Below, piece by piece: positions 53,215 to 62,470 of a stretch of DNA of 64,000 nucleotides. The position numbers and the translations under genes were made by a program. Within the stretch, counting starts at the first letter, position 1. Every line of letters begins with the position of its first letter. Source of the stretch: Streptomyces cadmiisoli (GTDB lineage Bacteria > Actinomycetota > Actinomycetes > Streptomycetales > Streptomycetaceae). The notes under the pieces were generated by a model. That model searched no databases and was not told the origin of the DNA. It was given only the letters and a program-made list of their open reading frames with translations. The stretch is taken from positions 434,001-498,000 of the forward strand of contig NZ_CP030073.1 in the NCBI RefSeq assembly GCF_003261055.1, read 5' to 3'.

Positions 53215-53617
53215 CTGGGCGCCTTCCCCGTGCGGACGCCCGACCGGCATGAACACGAAGATCGCCGCCCACCCGCGCAACCTCACTCTCGCGACGTGAC
53301 GAGAAGCCCCCGAACCAGGCCCTGACCAGCGAGAACACGCCCTGTGTGCGCGATGATCGCGCCGCCGGGGCCTCGGGCGTGGGCTGCGCGGCGTACCGGG
53401 AAGGGGCCGCGGCCCACGTTTCCTGCCGGGCAGCCGCCAGGGCGGCGCGCATCTCCACATCCAGTGGTCCAAGGTCCTTGTTGCGAGACCCGTGGTGTGA
53501 ATGTGAGCCTGGAATCGGGATCACAGTCACCCTCGAGACAACTCGGTCCGTCCACCCAGAGAGCGACGAGGGACGCAAGATCGTTCGTACCGGGCGGATT
53601 TTGCGGAGGTGTGGTGC
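53215..53617. other. intergenic stretch before cupin paralogue 2
   Basis: An 84-codon minus frame (53198-53452; 'AALAAARQETWAAAPSRY', 'FSLVRAWFGGF') looks partly protein-like but has no ribosome site and overlaps the previous gene's end, so it is not called. Confidence 0.4.
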
Positions 53618-54055
53618 ATGTCGGAGAGGAAATCAGCACACGGGGCCGGCGAGCACTCGTTGCCGCCCGAGGTCAAGGTGCTGCAGGACGTCAAGCCGCC
53701 CTTCCTGCCCGAGGGCGCCTCGGGCATGACCATTCTCGTCGAGTGGCCTCCCGGTCACCCTGGGGCCGCTCCGCACCGCCACTCGGGACCGGCGTTCGGC
53801 TACGTGATGGAGGGCGTCATCCGGTTCGAGCTGGAGGGTGAGCCGGAACGCGTGATCAAGGCGGGTGAGACGTTCTGGGAGCCGGGCGGGGACGTGATCC
53901 ACTACCAGGACGGCAACGCCCTGTCGGACGCGCCGAGCACGTTCATCGTGACGATGCTGTGCGCGCCGGGCCAGCCGATGCTCATCTTCGTCGACGACGA
54001 TGAGCTTGCGCAGCGAGCGCACTTGCGCGCCCCGCGTCCCACCACCTCGTCATAG
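53618..54055 (+). CDS. cupin-domain protein, paralogue 2
   Basis: A 145-residue cupin. Motif 1 'GAAPHRHSGPAFGYVMEGVI' and motif 2 'GETFWEPGGDVIHYQDGNAL' carry the metal-binding His residues. The shared end 'DDDELAQRAHLRAPRP' marks it as a paralogue of the 52.1-52.5 kb gene, on the opposite strand. GGAGG lies nine bases before ATG 53618. The NmrA-like reductase gene follows about 200 bp downstream. Confidence 0.87.
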   Translation: MSERKSAHGAGEHSLPPEVKVLQDVKPPFLPEGASGMTILVEWPPGHPGAAPHRHSGPAFGYVMEGVIRFELEGEPERVIKAGETFWEPGGDVIHYQDGNALSDAPSTFIVTMLCAPGQPMLIFVDDDELAQRAHLRAPRPTTSS

Positions 54056-54251
54056 CCGTTGCTACCAGGGTGGGCAGCATGAGCACGGCGGGTACGCAGC
54101 GAGGCCGGGCTTCACCTGACGCGCGACTCCCCGTCCGCGGACGGCACTGCCCCCCGGGTAGGGCGGCATGTGGATCTCAGGAGTTGATCGATCAGATCGG
54201 TGGTCTGCGCTGTCGCGGGATCCGTGCCGGCAACAAGCAAAGGAATCCACC

Positions 54252-55001
54252 ATGAAGGTCGTAGTGATCGGCGGAACCGGGCTGATCGGCTCGAAGCTGG
54301 TCGGCCGACTGGCCGACCAGGGGCACGAGGCGATCGCGGCGTCGCCCAGCACCGGTGTGAACGCTTCGACAGGTGAGGGCCTGGCCGAGGTCCTTCAAGG
54401 AGCCTCGGTCGTCGTCGACGTGTCCAACGCGCCCTCCTGGGAGGAGGAGGCCGTCATGAGCTTCTTCCGCACCGGCACCACCAACCTGTTGAAGGCGGAG
54501 GCCGAGGCCGGTGTGCAGCATCATGTGGTCCTGTCCATCGTGGGCACTGAGCGGCTCCAGGAGAAGAACTCCTACATCCGGGCCAAGCACGTCCAGGAGA
54601 ATCTGATCAAGACGTCCGGGATTCCGTATTCCATCGTCCGCGCCACGCAGTTCTTCGAGCTTCTGGGCATGCTGGCGGAAGCAGAGGCAAGGGACGACGG
54701 CGTGCACGTGGCCCCGGTGAAGATCCGGCCCATCCACGCCGACGACGTCGCCGCCGCCATCGCCTGCGTCGCGGTCGGCACGCCTGTCAACGGAACGATC
54801 GAGGTCGCCGGCCCCGAGGAGTTCCGGTTCGACGAACTCATCCGCGAGACCCTCTCCGCCAAGAATGACTCCCGCACGGTCGTTCCGGACCCCGGCGCAG
54901 GGTACTTCGGCGCCCCGCTGGAGGAGACCACGCTTCTGCCGGCCGCCGGCGCGGGCTTCGGGGAGAACCGGTACGCCGACTGGCTCGCGCAGCAGAAGTA
55001 G
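54252..55001 (+). CDS. NmrA-like NAD(P)-binding reductase (atypical SDR)
   Basis: A 249-residue Rossmann-fold protein starting 'MKVVVIGGTGLIGSKLVGRL' (G-x-x-G-x-x-G). 'VVVDVSNAPSWEEEAVMSFF' and 'KAEAEAGVQHHVVLSIVGTE' are typical of NmrA/quinone-reductase-like atypical SDRs. The Y-x-x-x-K catalytic pair is altered to 'SYIRAKHVQENLI' (Tyr-Ile-Arg-Ala-Lys), which fits the Y-x-x-x-K spacing. AAGGA lies eight bases before ATG 54252. Function may be NADPH sensing or reduction of a small carbonyl. Confidence 0.85.
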   Translation: MKVVVIGGTGLIGSKLVGRLADQGHEAIAASPSTGVNASTGEGLAEVLQGASVVVDVSNAPSWEEEAVMSFFRTGTTNLLKAEAEAGVQHHVVLSIVGTERLQEKNSYIRAKHVQENLIKTSGIPYSIVRATQFFELLGMLAEAEARDDGVHVAPVKIRPIHADDVAAAIACVAVGTPVNGTIEVAGPEEFRFDELIRETLSAKNDSRTVVPDPGAGYFGAPLEETTLLPAAGAGFGENRYADWLAQQK

Positions 55002-55189
55002 CTTCGTACGTGGCGATCATGACGCGTCCAGGGCAAGTTCGGCGTGCCGGAACGCGGGAGGCCCCGCCGACTTGGTGATCCTTTGTCGCGACAGTCCCCC
55101 ATTCGCGTCATAGGAGCGTCATTCGCGGTCCCCAGCGCCGTCCCATGCCGGATGATGCTGCCTCGATCGCATCCATCTTGGGGGACACC

Positions 55190-55606
55190 ATGCGCATCCG
55201 TGTCGCCGCAGCCACTCTCGTTGCCGTAGCCCTGCTCACGCTCACGGCCTGCCAACCTGCGGACGAGAACAGCTCCAGCAAGCCGGATTCAGCGAGCCAG
55301 GACACCAACGACCAGGCGCAGACGGACACCGAGACGTCCGACACCACCGACGCCGACGACACCGATCCCCGCGCCTCGGTCACCGGAACACTGCCCGATC
55401 TGAGGGGCAAGGACCTTCAGGCGGCCCAGGACGCCGCACAGGCCGCCGGCTTCTTCCTGCTCACCTCGTCCGACGCCACCGGCCAGGACCGCATGCAGAT
55501 CCTCGACCGCAACTGGGTGGTCTGTTCCCAGACGCCGGGACCGGGCAAGCACCCGACGTCCACAACCGTCAACTTCGACTCGGTCAAGGACGGGGAGCCC
55601 TGCTGA
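55190..55606 (+). CDS. lipoprotein with PASTA-like domain
   Basis: A 138-residue exported protein. Lipobox L-T-A-C ('LLTLTACQPADENSSSKPDS'), a Ser/Thr/Asp-rich linker ('TDTETSDTTDADDTDPRA'), and one PASTA-like fold: 'LPDLRGKDLQAAQDAAQAAG', 'DRNWVVCSQTPGPGKHPTST'. PASTA domains bind muropeptides or beta-lactams in serine/threonine kinases and PBPs; here it stands alone on a lipid anchor. Two Cys in this domain may form a disulfide. GGGGGACACC precedes ATG 55190. Confidence 0.8.
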   Translation: MRIRVAAATLVAVALLTLTACQPADENSSSKPDSASQDTNDQAQTDTETSDTTDADDTDPRASVTGTLPDLRGKDLQAAQDAAQAAGFFLLTSSDATGQDRMQILDRNWVVCSQTPGPGKHPTSTTVNFDSVKDGEPC

Positions 55607-55676
55607 CCCAGCCTCGCCGACCGCCGAGACGGTCCGCAACGGCGGATCTCGCGCTGGTTCCGGCCGACCGGGATGT

Positions 55677-56009
55677 TCAGCCTGCCTCGGACGATCCCTC
55701 GTTCAACTCCCCCGGGTCCGTGGCCTGTCGGCCGTGCTCGGCGCGCGCGGTCTCCAACAGACGCCGCCAGGAGGTCACCGTCGGGCGGCGTCGCAGGAGC
55801 GCTCGCCGTTCCCGTTCGGTCATGCCGCCCCACACGCCGTGCTCGATACGCTGATCGAGGGCGTGGGCGAGGCATTCGGTGCGCACCGGGCAGCCGGTGC
55901 AGATGGCTTTGGCCCTGTTCTGGGCCGCGCCCACGGCGAACAGTTCGTCCGAATCAGCGGTTCTGCAGACCGCTTGCGTACCCCAGGTCTCCTGATCGTT
56001 GTTGACCAC
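55677..56009 (-). CDS. WhiB-family iron-sulfur regulator (Wbl)
   Basis: A 110-residue Wbl protein. Four Cys bind a [4Fe-4S] cluster: Cys15, Cys37, Cys40 and Cys46 (C-x21-C-x2-C-x5-C). The tight turn 'HGVWGGMTERERRALLRRRP' follows, then a basic, helical tail ('TVTSWRRLLETARAEHGRQA'). Such proteins control development and redox or antibiotic responses together with sigma factor HrdB. The start is GTG 56009, with only a weak ribosome site. It has no AT-hook (R-G-R-P), so it is not WhiB7/WblC-like. Confidence 0.9.
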   Translation of the reverse strand: MVNNDQETWGTQAVCRTADSDELFAVGAAQNRAKAICTGCPVRTECLAHALDQRIEHGVWGGMTERERRALLRRRPTVTSWRRLLETARAEHGRQATDPGELNEGSSEAG

Positions 56010-56204
56010 CCCGACGCCGTCCTCTCCCCGGTCCGGCCCGCCGCACTCCCCTGGGCGGGCGCAGTCCGCAAACGGTACGGCAACTACGCGGGGCAGGGGG
56101 CACCGTCATCCTGCGGCAAGCTCTTTCGGGTGAAAGGGCCTTGACGAGTGCGTCGGATCGCGGACGGGCTCGCTCGGCACGCTGACCGCCCCGTTCGTCC
56201 GCGC

Positions 56205-57266
56205 TCACGCGGGGGTTTCACCCCACGCCGACTGCGCAGGGCCGGGGCGAGTGGCGGCGTCGTGGAAGGCTCGGCGGACTCCGGCAATACCGTCGCCGAC
56301 GCGCGTCGGATGGACTCGGTTGGTGAGCAGCACGGCGTAGCGCCCGGTGGGGGGATCCATCCACAGGCTCGTACCGGTGAAGCCGGTGTGCCCGTAGGAG
56401 TCGGGACCGAAGGCGTCGCCGACGGGAGATCCAGTCGGGTCCTGCCCTTGCCAGGCGAGGCAGCGCCGCAGTGCGAGACCGTCCGTGTGAGCGGCCGTCA
56501 TCTGCGTGCAGGTGTCCGCGCTCAGCAGTCCACGACCGCCTGCGGCGAGCGCGGCGCCGAGCAATTCCATGTCCCTGAGCGTGGAGAACAGTCCCGCGTG
56601 CCCGCCCACACCGCCGAGTACGGCCGCGTTCTCGTCGTGGACCTCACCGACGATGAGCCGGTCGCGCCAGGGACAGTCCTCGGTGGCCACGGCCCGTGCG
56701 CGCCACCGTGCACCCGGGCGGAAGAAGGTGTGCTTCATTCCGAGCGGTTCGCAGACCAGGCGGTTCACCAGCGAGTCGAGGGGCTGTCCGCTGGCGGCCT
56801 CGGCGATCAGGCCGAGGACGATGAAGCCCTGCGAGGAGTACTCGACACGGGTGCCGGGCCGCGTGGTCACGGGAAGCAGGCGTACCGCGTCGAGCAGTGC
56901 CGAACGGGTGGGGTGGTCGCGGTACAGCGGCACCTGACCGGGGATGCCCGAGGTGTGGGTGAGGAGATGGCGTATCGTCAGGTCCTCTTTGTCGCCGCGG
57001 CGGTAGGTGGGCAGGTGCGTGCCGACGGTGTGGTCCAGGGTGATCACGCCGCGGTCCACCAGGGCCATGACGGCGAGTCCGACGATCGGTTTCGTCACCG
57101 ACGCGAGGTCCCACAGGTCCGTGCCGTCCAGGTCCGGGCCGTTCCACGAGCGGGTTCCCGTCCAGCCGCGTTCCAGGGAGCCGTCCGCGTCGCCGACCGA
57201 CCAGGCGGCGCCGGAGTAGATCCGGGCCTCGCGTCCGCGGGTGAGCACTCGGCGGGCGCCGCTCAT
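56205..57266 (-). CDS. beta-lactamase-fold serine hydrolase, AmiE/YbbE-like
   Basis: A 353-residue class C beta-lactamase-fold hydrolase without a signal peptide. Ser56-x-x-Lys59 ('LASVTKP') is the nucleophile pair, and Tyr143 ('EYSSQGFIVLGLIAEAASG') is the second motif. The blocks 'GEVHDENAAVLGGVGGHAGL' (207-226) and 'GHTGFTGTSLW' are characteristic of the branch containing Bacillus AmiE (YbbE), a cytoplasmic or cell-wall N-acetylmuramoyl-L-alanine amidase. ATG 57266 overlaps the end of the IclR gene by four bases, so the two are co-translated. An amidase role in muropeptide recycling is inferred. Confidence 0.8.
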   Translation of the reverse strand: MSGARRVLTRGREARIYSGAAWSVGDADGSLERGWTGTRSWNGPDLDGTDLWDLASVTKPIVGLAVMALVDRGVITLDHTVGTHLPTYRRGDKEDLTIRHLLTHTSGIPGQVPLYRDHPTRSALLDAVRLLPVTTRPGTRVEYSSQGFIVLGLIAEAASGQPLDSLVNRLVCEPLGMKHTFFRPGARWRARAVATEDCPWRDRLIVGEVHDENAAVLGGVGGHAGLFSTLRDMELLGAALAAGGRGLLSADTCTQMTAAHTDGLALRRCLAWQGQDPTGSPVGDAFGPDSYGHTGFTGTSLWMDPPTGRYAVLLTNRVHPTRVGDGIAGVRRAFHDAATRPGPAQSAWGETPA

Positions 57267-58099
57267 TCCTGTTCACCCTTCGGCGCCGTGTGCATCAGGC
57301 TCAGCGAGGATGTCGGCGCGCCGAGGCCCGCGGAGACCGTGCGGGCGGCGGCGCGCACCATGGGCCCGAACACCTCCAGGCTGTCTGAGTCCATGGTGAA
57401 TACCAGCCCGGAGACACCGATGGCGCCGACGACTTCGCCGTGGGCGTTCAGCACGGGTGCGGCCACCGACCGGACATCGGGCTCTTCGTACTCGTCCTCC
57501 ACGGCGTATCCGCACAGCGCGGCCCGGGCCAGTTCGGCTCGCAGCGCGGCGGGCTCGGTGAGGGTGTGGGGTGTGCGGGCCACCAGGTCGGACGCGTGCA
57601 GCGCCGCGGAGGCTTCTTCCGGTGGCAGCGCGGAGAGCATGGCGAGCCCCACTCCGCTGGCGTACAGGGGCGAACGGCGGCCGGGCCGTGCGGCCATCCG
57701 GTACTCGCGGGCCGGTTCGGACTGCTCCAGGTACACCGCGTCGGCGTCGTGCCGGACGGCGTAGAACGCGATGTGGCCGGTGCGCCGTCGCAGGTCGTCG
57801 AGGACGGGGCGGGCGAGCGCGAGGGCGGTGCTGTCGCTCAGGGCCGCGGCCGCCAGGCCCAGCAGGCGCGGTCCGGCGCGGTAACTGCCACCTTCCGTGG
57901 GTTCGGCGAAGCCGTGTTCCGCCATGGTGCGCAGATGGCGGTGGACGGTGGGCTTGGTCAGTCCTGTCCGTCGGGCGATCTCGCCCAGGCGATGGGGGCC
58001 GCCGGGCTGGACGAGTGCTTCGAGCACCTCGATCGCCTTCTCGACGGGCCCCTTGGCGGGCTCTTGGTCGACCGATCGGGTGTTGACCGCTTTCACCAT
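57263..58099 (-). CDS. IclR-family transcriptional regulator
   Basis: A 278-residue regulator. The N-terminal winged helix reads 'PVEKAIEVLEALVQPGGPHR', 'LGEIARRTGLTKPTVHRHLR'; the C-terminal GAF-like effector domain has 'ARPGRRSPLYASGVGLAMLS' and 'SVAAPVLNAHGEVVGAIGVS'. ATG 58099 is taken; an in-frame ATG at 58129 would place the start inside an operator-like sequence. It lies 55 bp from the divergent ABC operon 2. With the overlapping hydrolase gene it forms a unit that likely controls both directions. Confidence 0.92.
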   Translation of the reverse strand: MVKAVNTRSVDQEPAKGPVEKAIEVLEALVQPGGPHRLGEIARRTGLTKPTVHRHLRTMAEHGFAEPTEGGSYRAGPRLLGLAAAALSDSTALALARPVLDDLRRRTGHIAFYAVRHDADAVYLEQSEPAREYRMAARPGRRSPLYASGVGLAMLSALPPEEASAALHASDLVARTPHTLTEPAALRAELARAALCGYAVEDEYEEPDVRSVAAPVLNAHGEVVGAIGVSGLVFTMDSDSLEVFGPMVRAAARTVSAGLGAPTSSLSLMHTAPKGEQE

Positions 58100-58122
58100 G
58101 TCGCTTAGCTTAACCCAACCGC

Positions 58123-58139
58123 ATTCCATCTGACGGAAC
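58123..58139. promoter_or_regulatory. IclR operator candidate 1
   Basis: TTCC (58124-58127) and GGAA (58135-58138) with a 7-bp centre, extended by one base each side. It lies between the divergent IclR and ABC operon 2 starts. The pattern resembles IclR-type half-sites. Confidence 0.4.
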
Positions 58140-58146
58140 GGAGGTG

Positions 58147-58162
58147 TTGTTCAATGGAACAA
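58147..58162. promoter_or_regulatory. IclR operator candidate 2, overlapping the substrate-binding start codon
   Basis: TTGTTC and GAACAA separated by AATG, a perfect 6-bp inverted repeat. Its centre is the ATG (58154) of the substrate-binding gene, so binding here would block the ribosome-site region of the DNA. Confidence 0.45.
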
Positions 58163-59728
58163 ATTCGTCTGGAGCGCACGGCGGACCGGAGTCTTCCGTC
58201 TCGGCGCGGCGTCCTGCGGACCGGTGGTCTGCTGCTCGGTGCGCTCACCGCTCCCGCACTGCTGAGCGGGTGCGGCCCCGCTGCGGCCGACGGCGCCGGA
58301 AACGTCCTGCGGGTCTCCCAGCCGGGGGACCCCACGACACTGGACCCGCACAAACAGGGCGACATGGTGTCGATGAACGTCCTGATCAACATGTTCGACA
58401 CGCTCACCACACGAGGGCGGGACAACCAGCTGCACCCCCGTCTCGCCCTGTCGTGGAAGGCCATCGACGCGCGCACCTGGCGGTTCGCCATACGCCCGGG
58501 CGTCACCTTCCACAACGGCGAAGTGTGCGACGCACAAGCGGTGGCCTTCAGCATCAAGCGCCTGCTCGACCCCGCGACACAGTCACCGATCGTCGAACTG
58601 CGCTTCGTCGAGGACGTCACCGTCGCCGGCCGCCTCACCGTCGACGTGCACACGACCGTGCACGACCCGATCCTGCCGGCCAAGCTCTCGCTGTTCGGCG
58701 GTGTGATCGTCCCGCCCCGCCATCTCTCCGAGGTCGGCGACGACGGGTTCGCCGAACGCCCGGTCGGCACGGGCCCGTTCACCTTCGTCAGCTGGCAGCG
58801 CGACCACGAGCTGCGTATGCAGGCCTACCCCGACCACTGGAACGGCCGTCCCGGCGTCGACGGCCTCGTCTTCAGCCCAGCCCCCAACGCCTCGTCGTCC
58901 CTGGCCGCCCTCCAGAGCGGCGGCGTCGACCTCGTCGCCGGGCTCACTCCGGACGCCGCCCAGCAGTTGGAGGGCTACTCCGGTGTGACACTCGACGGCT
59001 ACACGGGCATCCGCACGGCCTATCTCTCGCTGAACACGCTGGAGCGGGGCCCGCTACAGGACCGGCGGGTGCGGCAGGCACTCAACCACGCGGTCGACGT
59101 GCCACTGCTGATCAAAGCGGTGCTCGGCGGCAAGGCCACCGAGACACCCGCGCTCGTCCCCCGCGGTGCCTTCGGATTCGACCCCTCCGTCAAGCCGTTC
59201 ACCCGCTCGGTGAAGACCGCCCGCAGACTGCTGGCCGAGGCCGGCCATCCGAACGGCTTCTCCACCACGCTCACCGCCTCCAACGCCGACTCCAACGTCG
59301 CGGAGGCACTCTCGGGACTCCTGGCCCGGGCGGGCGTGCGCGCCCGCGTCGATCTGCTCGACCCCGGCACCTACTCGGCCCGTCTCACCTCCGACAACCG
59401 GGGCGCGCTCGGCCCCATGTACCTGGCGGCCAGCACCGTATGGACACTGGACGGGCAGAGCATCGTCCAGTCGAACGTACGCAGCGACCGGCGCCAGAGC
59501 CGCTGGCACTCCGCGGAGGCCGACCGCCTCATCGACGCCGAGGAACTCTCCGAGGACCCCGAGAAGCGCAAGCAGGCGTTCTCCGACCTGCAGCGGCTGA
59601 TGCGCGAGGAAGCGCCCTTCGTCTTCCTCTACCAGATCGACAACATCTACGCCCGCAACGAACGGCCCCGCTGGAAACCGGGATCCGCCGGTGTGCTGGC
59701 CATGGAGAGCGCGGAGGTCTCCCGATGA
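58154..59728 (+). CDS. oligopeptide-type ABC substrate-binding lipoprotein, system 2 (Tat-type signal)
   Basis: A 524-residue family 5 solute-binding protein. The signal carries twin arginines ('SRRGVLRTGGLLLGALTA') and ends in lipobox L-S-G-C, so export by Tat and lipid attachment are expected. The mature start 'LRVSQPGDPTTLDPHKQGDM' and 'VGTGPFTFVSWQRDHELRMQ' are family signatures, with 'NTLERGPLQDRRVRQALNHA' in domain III. GGAGG is nine bases before ATG 58154. It heads a five-gene operon, divergent from IclR. Ligand unknown; a muropeptide or amino-sugar peptide is suggested by neighbours. Confidence 0.92.
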   Translation: MEQIRLERTADRSLPSRRGVLRTGGLLLGALTAPALLSGCGPAAADGAGNVLRVSQPGDPTTLDPHKQGDMVSMNVLINMFDTLTTRGRDNQLHPRLALSWKAIDARTWRFAIRPGVTFHNGEVCDAQAVAFSIKRLLDPATQSPIVELRFVEDVTVAGRLTVDVHTTVHDPILPAKLSLFGGVIVPPRHLSEVGDDGFAERPVGTGPFTFVSWQRDHELRMQAYPDHWNGRPGVDGLVFSPAPNASSSLAALQSGGVDLVAGLTPDAAQQLEGYSGVTLDGYTGIRTAYLSLNTLERGPLQDRRVRQALNHAVDVPLLIKAVLGGKATETPALVPRGAFGFDPSVKPFTRSVKTARRLLAEAGHPNGFSTTLTASNADSNVAEALSGLLARAGVRARVDLLDPGTYSARLTSDNRGALGPMYLAASTVWTLDGQSIVQSNVRSDRRQSRWHSAEADRLIDAEELSEDPEKRKQAFSDLQRLMREEAPFVFLYQIDNIYARNERPRWKPGSAGVLAMESAEVSR

Positions 59729-60717
59729 GCCTCACCCTCGACAAGCCGCCCGCCCCGGCGGTCTCCCGCCCCTCGCGGAGCGGCGGCGGTCCACGGCTGC
59801 TGCGCATGGTTCTCCACCGCCTCGGCACCGCCCTGCTCGTGCTCTTCTGCACGGCGACGGTGGCCTTCTTCCTCGTCCGTCTCTCCGGCGATCCGGTCAA
59901 GATCATTCTGCCGCCCGACGCCACGGCCGAGCAGGAGAGCACGCTGCGGGCCTCCCTCGGTCTCGACCGGCCGCTGCTCAACCAGTACCTCGACTTCCTG
60001 TGGGGGATCTGCCGCTTCGACTTCGGCGACTCGCTCATCTACAACCAGCCCGTCAGCGAGATCCTCCTCGACCGGCTGCCCGCCACCATCGAACTGGCCG
60101 CCGCGGCACTGGTGGTGACCCTGGTCATCGCGATCCCCGCCGGAATCTTCGCCGCCATGCGGCGCGGCCGCGGCTCGGACCACACGGTGATGACCGGCGT
60201 CCTGATCGGCCAGTCCACCCCGCCCTTCTGGGTGGGCATCCTGCTCATCCTGGTCTTCGCGGTCTGGCTGCACGCCCTGCCCGCGTCCGGGTACGGAACC
60301 TTCGCCCACCTGGTCCTCCCGGCGGTCACCCTCGCCGTCTACTCCGTCGCCGTCGTCGCGCGACTGCTGCGATCCTCACTGATCGACGTCCTGTCCTCCG
60401 ACCACATCCGCACCGCCCGCGCCAAGGGCTTCGGCCCGCTGAAGGTGGTCCTCACCCACGGCATGCGCAACGCCTCGCTGCCCGTGGTGACCGTGATCGG
60501 CCTGGAGGTCGGGAACCTGCTGGGCGGCGCGATCCTCACCGAACGCGTCTTCTCCTGGCCGGGCGTCGGACAGCTCACCGTCGAGGCGATCTCCAACCGC
60601 GACTTCCCCCTCGTCCAGGCCACCGTCCTGTTCTTCGCCGCCACCTTCGTCGTGGTGAACCTGCTCGTCGACCTCTCCTACAGCTTCCTCGACCCGAGGG
60701 TGAGGACGTCTCGATGA
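59725..60717 (+). CDS. ABC permease, DppB type, system 2
   Basis: A 330-residue six-helix permease with an extra 25-residue Pro/Ser-rich N-terminal arm. 'MVLHRLGTALLVLFCTATVA' and 'FFLVRLSGDPVKI' give the DppB start, 'DHIRTARAKGFGPLKVVLTH' the ATPase-coupling loop, and 'ERVFSWPGVGQLTVEAISNR' the late motif. It overlaps the preceding stop (ATGA) and the next start. Confidence 0.92.
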   Translation: MSLTLDKPPAPAVSRPSRSGGGPRLLRMVLHRLGTALLVLFCTATVAFFLVRLSGDPVKIILPPDATAEQESTLRASLGLDRPLLNQYLDFLWGICRFDFGDSLIYNQPVSEILLDRLPATIELAAAALVVTLVIAIPAGIFAAMRRGRGSDHTVMTGVLIGQSTPPFWVGILLILVFAVWLHALPASGYGTFAHLVLPAVTLAVYSVAVVARLLRSSLIDVLSSDHIRTARAKGFGPLKVVLTHGMRNASLPVVTVIGLEVGNLLGGAILTERVFSWPGVGQLTVEAISNRDFPLVQATVLFFAATFVVVNLLVDLSYSFLDPRVRTSR

Positions 60718-61628
60718 CCGTCATGTCACCTGTAGCGACCGACAAGGCCCCCGCACAGGCACCAGCAGGCGACTCCCGGTCCGCCATGCTGCGCGCCCTG
60801 CTGCGCAACAAGCTCGCCGTCGCCTCACTCACCGTGCTCGCGCTCCTGCTGGCGGCAGCCGTGCTCGCGCCCCTCGTCGCGCCCTACGACCCCAACACGC
60901 AGAACCTACTGCTGCGCCTGCGCCCGCCCGCCTGGCACGACGGCGGCAGCACCGCCCACCTCCTGGGCACCGACCAGCTCGGCCGCGACCTGCTCTCGCG
61001 GGTCGTCCACGGCGCACGCGTCTCCCTCCTGGTCGGCGCCGGAGCAGCCCTCCTGGCCGGCGTGATCGGCACGATCGTCGGCCTGTCCTCCGGATACTTC
61101 GGCGGCTGGGCCGACCGCACCCTGATGCGGCTCGCCGACGTCCAGCTCGCATTTCCCTCGCTGCTCCTCGCCCTGGCCATCGTCGGCTTCGTCGGCTCCG
61201 GTCTGTGGATGGTGATCCTCGTCCTCGGCTTCACCGGCTGGGTCTCCTACGCCCGCGTCGTACGCTCCGAGGTGATGTCGCTGCGTTCACGCGACTTCGT
61301 CACCGAGGCCCGCGCCATTGGCGTCACCGACGTCACGATCATGCGCCGGCACCTGCTGCCCAACGTGATGGCGCCCCTGGCCACCATCGGCACTCTGCAC
61401 GTCGCCGCCGCGATCGTCGCCGAGGCGTCCCTCAGCTACCTCGGCCTGGGCGTGCCCAAGGAGACGGTCACCTGGGGCGGCATGCTCTCCGACGGCCAGC
61501 TCTACCTCGGCACTTCCTGGTGGGTCGCCGTCTTCCCCGGCATCGCGCTCATGCTCACCTCCCTCGCCATCAACATCACCGGCGACGCCCTGCGCGACGT
61601 CGCGGACCCGAAGGCCTACCGCCGATGA
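60714..61628 (+). CDS. ABC permease, DppC type, system 2
   Basis: A 304-residue permease. 'HLLGTDQLGRDLLSRVVHGA', coupling loop 'DFVTEARAIGVTDVTIMRRH', and 'EASLSYLGLGVPKETVTWGG' are all DppC signatures. The first 25 residues are hydrophilic. Start and stop overlap the neighbouring genes by four bases. Confidence 0.92.
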   Translation: MTVMSPVATDKAPAQAPAGDSRSAMLRALLRNKLAVASLTVLALLLAAAVLAPLVAPYDPNTQNLLLRLRPPAWHDGGSTAHLLGTDQLGRDLLSRVVHGARVSLLVGAGAALLAGVIGTIVGLSSGYFGGWADRTLMRLADVQLAFPSLLLALAIVGFVGSGLWMVILVLGFTGWVSYARVVRSEVMSLRSRDFVTEARAIGVTDVTIMRRHLLPNVMAPLATIGTLHVAAAIVAEASLSYLGLGVPKETVTWGGMLSDGQLYLGTSWWVAVFPGIALMLTSLAINITGDALRDVADPKAYRR

Positions 61629-62470
61629 CCACGAACCGACCGACCGCCGAACAGAGCCGGCCACCGGCTGCCGGCACACCGCTGCTCGAGATCAAGAACC
61701 TCAGTGTCGACTTCCGGCTCGAGACCTCCGTCGTGCACGCCGTCCGGGGCGTCTCCTTCGACGTCCGCGCCGGTGAGACCCTCGCCGTGGTCGGGGAGTC
61801 GGGCAGCGGGAAGTCCGCGACCGCGCTGTCCGTTCTGCGGCTGAACCCCAGCCCTCCGTGCATGTACACCGGCGGTGAGATCCGCTTCGAGGGACGCGAT
61901 CTGCTCAAGCTGTCCGAGAAGGAGCTGGGGCGGATCCGGGGCCGCGACATCGCCATGGTCTTCCAGGACCCGATGACCTGTCTCGACCCTCTGCAGCGGG
62001 TCGGAGCCCAGGTCGCCGAGGTGCTCAGGCACCACACCGGCATGTCCCGGGCCGCGGCGAAGGAGGCCGCGCTGGCCGCCCTGGACGAGGTCGGCATCCC
62101 CGACCCGGCCCTGCGCTACCGGCAGTACCCCCACGAACTCTCCGGCGGACTGCGCCAGCGCGTGATGATCGCCACCGCGCTGGTCGCGCGGCCCCGGGTG
62201 CTCATCGCCGACGAGCCGACCACCGCCCTCGACGTCACCGTCCAGCGGCAGATCCTCGACCTGCTGGTCACCCTCCAGCGCAAGCACGACATGGCCGTCG
62301 TCCTCATCACCCACGATCTCGCGGTGGTGGCGGAGACCGCCGACCGTGTCGTCGTAATGAACCAGGGCAGGGTCGTCGAAACGGGCGACGTCCTCGACGT
62401 CTTCGACCGTCCGGCCGACGACTACACCCGCAAACTGCTCGCCGCGACACCGCGATTGGAGGCGGCATGA
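61625..62470 (+). CDS. ABC ATP-binding protein, DppD type, system 2
   Basis: A 281-residue ATPase: Walker A 'GESGSGKS', Q-loop '[17 protein letters not shown]', signature 'LSGGLRQR' (Leu for the usual Gln), Walker B '[12 protein letters not shown]', H-loop 'ITHDLAVV'. '[20 protein letters not shown]' is typical of DppD. The C-terminus ends with '[15 protein letters not shown]', so the Cys-rich tail of DppD is absent. Confidence 0.92.
   Translation: MTTNRPTAEQSRPPAAGTPLLEIKNLSVDFRLETSVVHAVRGVSFDVRAGETLAVVGESGSGKSATALSVLRLNPSPPCMYTGGEIRFEGRDLLKLSEKELGRIRGRDIAMVFQDPMTCLDPLQRVGAQVAEVLRHHTGMSRAAAKEAALAALDEVGIPDPALRYRQYPHELSGGLRQRVMIATALVARPRVLIADEPTTALDVTVQRQILDLLVTLQRKHDMAVVLITHDLAVVAETADRVVVMNQGRVVETGDVLDVFDRPADDYTRKLLAATPRLEAA

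Noticed and set aside
53198..53452. 84-codon minus-strand ORF
   Set aside because: No spaced ribosome site, overlap with the end of the upstream gene, and no recognisable family.
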